Source: Tethya wilhelma (Eukaryota; Porifera; Demospongiae; Tethyida; Tethyidae). From it: a DNA stretch of 64,000 bases. Made by a program: the position numbers and the translations under genes. The DNA lies in NCBI GenBank assembly GCA_964030475.1, contig CAXIPT010000005.1:726705-790704 (forward strand). The letters run 5' to 3'. Shown here piece by piece: positions 61,822-64,000 of the stretch; position 1 is the first letter of the stretch; each line of letters begins with the position of its first letter. The notes under the pieces were generated by a model. The model had not been told where the DNA came from, made no database searches, and saw only the letters and a list, made by a program, of their open reading frames with translations.

Positions 61822-62379
61822 CCTCCTAACTTGTGTCTCACTGAAAGACCATACTCAGATGCTTCTCTCAACTTGTCGTCAATCGACACAAACATGTGGA
61901 CATGAAACGTTCTATTCACCATACCCATGACCTCTCCACCACTCCTACTGACCAGACTACACACTAACAAGGAGCCATTGTTCTTGTACACAGCTGGGAG
62001 AGAACACTCTGTGCAGCCTGAATCCTCAAAATAAGCACACTCTAGGCTACTTTCTTCTTTGTCGTAATCGGCTTGTCCTGTGGATTTTCTTCGTAGAGAT
62101 AGATTGGTAGTGAAGGACAATGTGCCTTCATTGCAACAGAGAACGTGGACAATGTCATCCAGTGCTCCAACAAGTGGCTCTGGGAGTAAGGCTGTGAGTA
62201 TATAGGATGAATATATTAGTACAGTGTCCGGATCAGTCATGCATGGCAGCATGCATGCATGTGATATATTTACTAAGCATAGAAATCAACTTACAGAGTT
62301 TATGGGAAGAAGATAGGGTTAGACAGATTGAAACAAAAGTGAGAAGAGTGGCTCTAGGTCCTGGAATACTAACCATCAT
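61474..62379 (-). CDS. Gene Q: small single-pass membrane protein with a Cys-rich Ig-like ectodomain
   Basis: Four exons, complement(61474..61572, 61654..61736, 61823..62191, 62295..62379); 636 nt, 211 aa, phases 1, 1, 0. The start uses the first of two adjacent ATGs; signal segment TLLTFVSICLTLSSS. The 123-codon ectodomain (VHVLCCNEGTLSF, CAYFEDSGCTEC, LLVCSLVSR) has at least seven Cys and only loosely resembles Ig. Membrane span VAIVVICLSWFAVFFILLW, tail of about 40 aa with HHHH and no tyrosine motif. The second intron is almost wholly (CT)n(CA)n on the coding strand. Family not recognised. Confidence 0.78.
61746..61818. repeat. (GT)n(GA)n microsatellite forming an intron
   Basis: GT run then GA run; covers about 73 of the 86 bases of gene Q intron 2. 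Confidence 0.97.
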
Positions 62380-62845
62380 CCTCTGCATGCATTATTCTGA
62401 GCCTGCTATCCTCTGGTGGTGCTCTTTATTTAGGTATTCATCACCCGCCCATCACCGAGGTTAAAGGTCATCACTTTCAGTGCATTTATGTTGGGAGGGG
62501 GTAGGAAAGAGGGATTCTGGAGCAAGGTTTATCTCGCCTATAGACGAGTTGTTTCTCAGCAAATCAATGCCAACCACAATATAATTAGTTTATCATCACA
62601 GTATTTTTATGCATAAACATGTAGAAAAAAACATTTTGTGCAGGCAAACAAATAGCTGTGCTCATATAGAGGTAGCTACCTATTCAGCTAGTACAAAAAT
62701 TGCATGAAGTTATAAAAATAAACTGCCGTCCCACTACTCAGTCTCTGGGTATCACCTAGATCAAAAGACACACAGGTTAACCAATCACAAAAAAATGGCC
62801 AAGCATCAAACACTGTACCTTCATTGGTAAATATTCTCCCAAGCA
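62380..62845. other. Spacer between Q and R
   Basis: About 466 bp, AT-rich, no gene or repeat recognised. Confidence 0.55.
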
Positions 62846-64000
62846 TTATAATCTTCGGTCCCCAAGTCTTCTTCTTGTAAGAGTAGCTTCACCAGGAGGG
62901 CTGTTATCAGCAAAAACGTATCCTACAATAATTATAGAACTTAAAAACTTCAATCTCATGAAAATATAGACAACTAGTATATAAGATATAGAAAGCTAGA
63001 AAAGCAACTGAAAAATGGGGACAATGAGCGCATTCCAATGGTATAAATAATAATAAAATAATTCAATTTCTTCTATCTGCATTCTCAAACTAGATGGACT
63101 TCTTCAGTGTTGTGTGTCACACAATACTGTACTTCTTGCAATTGCATACAATATTATTGGCGATAAATGCATAGCTAGCTCTTACCTAATTTTCCTACAA
63201 TTGCACGTTTGCAATGCACTGAATCAATCTCAATTGTCTCACTCTTTGAATCAGTATCACTAGAGGATTGGGCGCTATCATCATCTTCAGGCAGTGGTTC
63301 ATCAGGAGGAGGCTGTTGAGGAGGTGGAGGTGGAGAACTCAGTCTTTCCAGCTGGCTTGAATTAAGATTCTCTCCATTTCTAGTTCGACTCAGTTGCTAA
63401 ATGACAAAGAGTGAAGAGAAGAGCATGAATCAATCACACCCTCTACCTAGTGAAACAATAATGAGAAATTACACCTTTTTCCAACAGTAGTAAACGCAAA
63501 CTATTATTGGAACTACTATAATGAAGCCTATGAGTGTCAATATGAGTGATACAACAGGACCTGTATATACAAAATAAAATTATTAGGTCAAAAGCAAAGC
63601 ATTATACAACTCAAGGTAGGTATATACAGTAGATATTTACCAATTATGTGAGCATTATTTCTACCTCCAGGTTCTTGTATATCATCTATACCATCAAATT
63701 CAGCCATAGTAGATCCAGTAGTGGATATTGTAATGGTAGTGGGGGGAGCTTGTGTATTCTCAACAATACTAACAGAGGCACTCACATTTAACTTAAACTT
63801 CTGGTCATTACTGTTATACAGAACACACTCCAACACAGCTCCATCATACTTTGCTTTAGCAGCAATTGTTATAGTTCGACAGGTTAAATTGTTGAGATTA
63901 GGACAGGTCAAGTCATCTTTAAAATGGATACACCCGAAGACTGTTATAGAGGCATTATTGGGTTGAATCAGATTGACTTCAGGGTCATAACCTTGGTTTG
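62846..64000 (-). CDS. Gene R: Ig-like receptor with proline-rich tail, 5' end outside window
   Basis: Exons complement(62846..62922, 63186..63396, 63475..63560, 63641..>64000). The ectodomain exon reads through the window edge and shows Cys at TVFGCIHF, LTCPN, LTCRT and LECVLYN, then a Thr-rich stalk. Membrane span VSLILTLIGFIIVVPIIVCVYYC. The tail has a polyproline segment (LSSPPPPPQQPPPDEPLPED), an acidic Ser stretch and an end YVFADN ... RRRLGDRRL. The polyproline could bind SH3, WW or EVH1 domains (inference). Phases join cleanly. Paralogy to Q is uncertain. Confidence 0.75.

Noticed and set aside
1..64000. tRNA, rRNA or operon-like bacterial features
   Set aside because: None seen; the sequence has spliced animal-type genes throughout.

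Overview
This window reads as animal nuclear DNA. It is AT-rich, genes on both strands are split by very short introns (often 50-110 bp), almost every extracellular exon is a whole domain flanked by phase-1 introns, and microsatellites and small inverted-repeat transposons are dense. No viral or bacterial content was seen. The compact introns and Ig/FN3 receptor content fit an early-branching metazoan, and a demosponge is my best guess. This is inferred from style and is not proven. A 707-base N gap (30444-31150) and single n's at 10323, 34473, 39171, 41167 and 44665 mark scaffold joins or uncertain bases.

The main content is a cluster of at least 13 single-pass membrane-receptor genes with immunoglobulin-like or Ig-like ectodomains. 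I joined exons by hand from GT..AG sites. In nearly all genes the joined lengths are exact multiples of three, which is strong internal support. Ten genes (labelled A-G and M-O here) share an N-terminal Ig domain with a W-I-[IV]-N/D-like C strand and fall into three cytoplasmic classes: tails with Y-x-x-V/I motifs (A, D, F); tails with YAxPF, IYDxxKTPSPQP and CAAYHT (M, N, O); and short tails without obvious conserved motifs (B, C, E, G).

Layout. 0.6-10 kb: A(-), B(-, two 1-bp frameshifts), D(+), E(+). 10.2-20 kb: a lone terminal exon of a neogenin-like gene ending near an n, C(-), F(+), G(+), then H(-), a truncated neogenin-like copy. B/D/E/terminal exon and C/F/G/H look like two copies of one segment. 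23.6-36.5 kb: I(-), a 14-exon receptor with signal peptide, four Ig, three FN3, membrane span and serine/asparagine-rich tail. 37.4-39.2 kb: J(-), a partial FN3 copy of I that ends in a hydrophobic C-terminus instead of the long tail, cut by an n. 41.7-61 kb: three head-to-head pairs K(-)/M(+), P(-)/N(+) and L(-)/O(+), each with a single-Ig minus-strand gene and an Ig-FN3-Ig plus-strand gene. 61.5-64 kb: Q(-) and R(-, runs off the window).

Transposons include a recurrent composite inverted-repeat family (7 places), hAT-like elements (one with a perfect 8-bp target duplication), a large foldback, a nested GC-rich palindromic element and pogo/Tigger-like short copies. A ~1.1 kb inverted duplication (39.2-41.2 versus 56.8-57.9 kb) gives an empty site for one composite insertion. 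A perfect 80-bp palindrome lies at 58230-58309.

Functionally I infer a recognition/signalling receptor family, possibly allorecognition or innate immune. The sequence supports the architecture but not the ligand or role.
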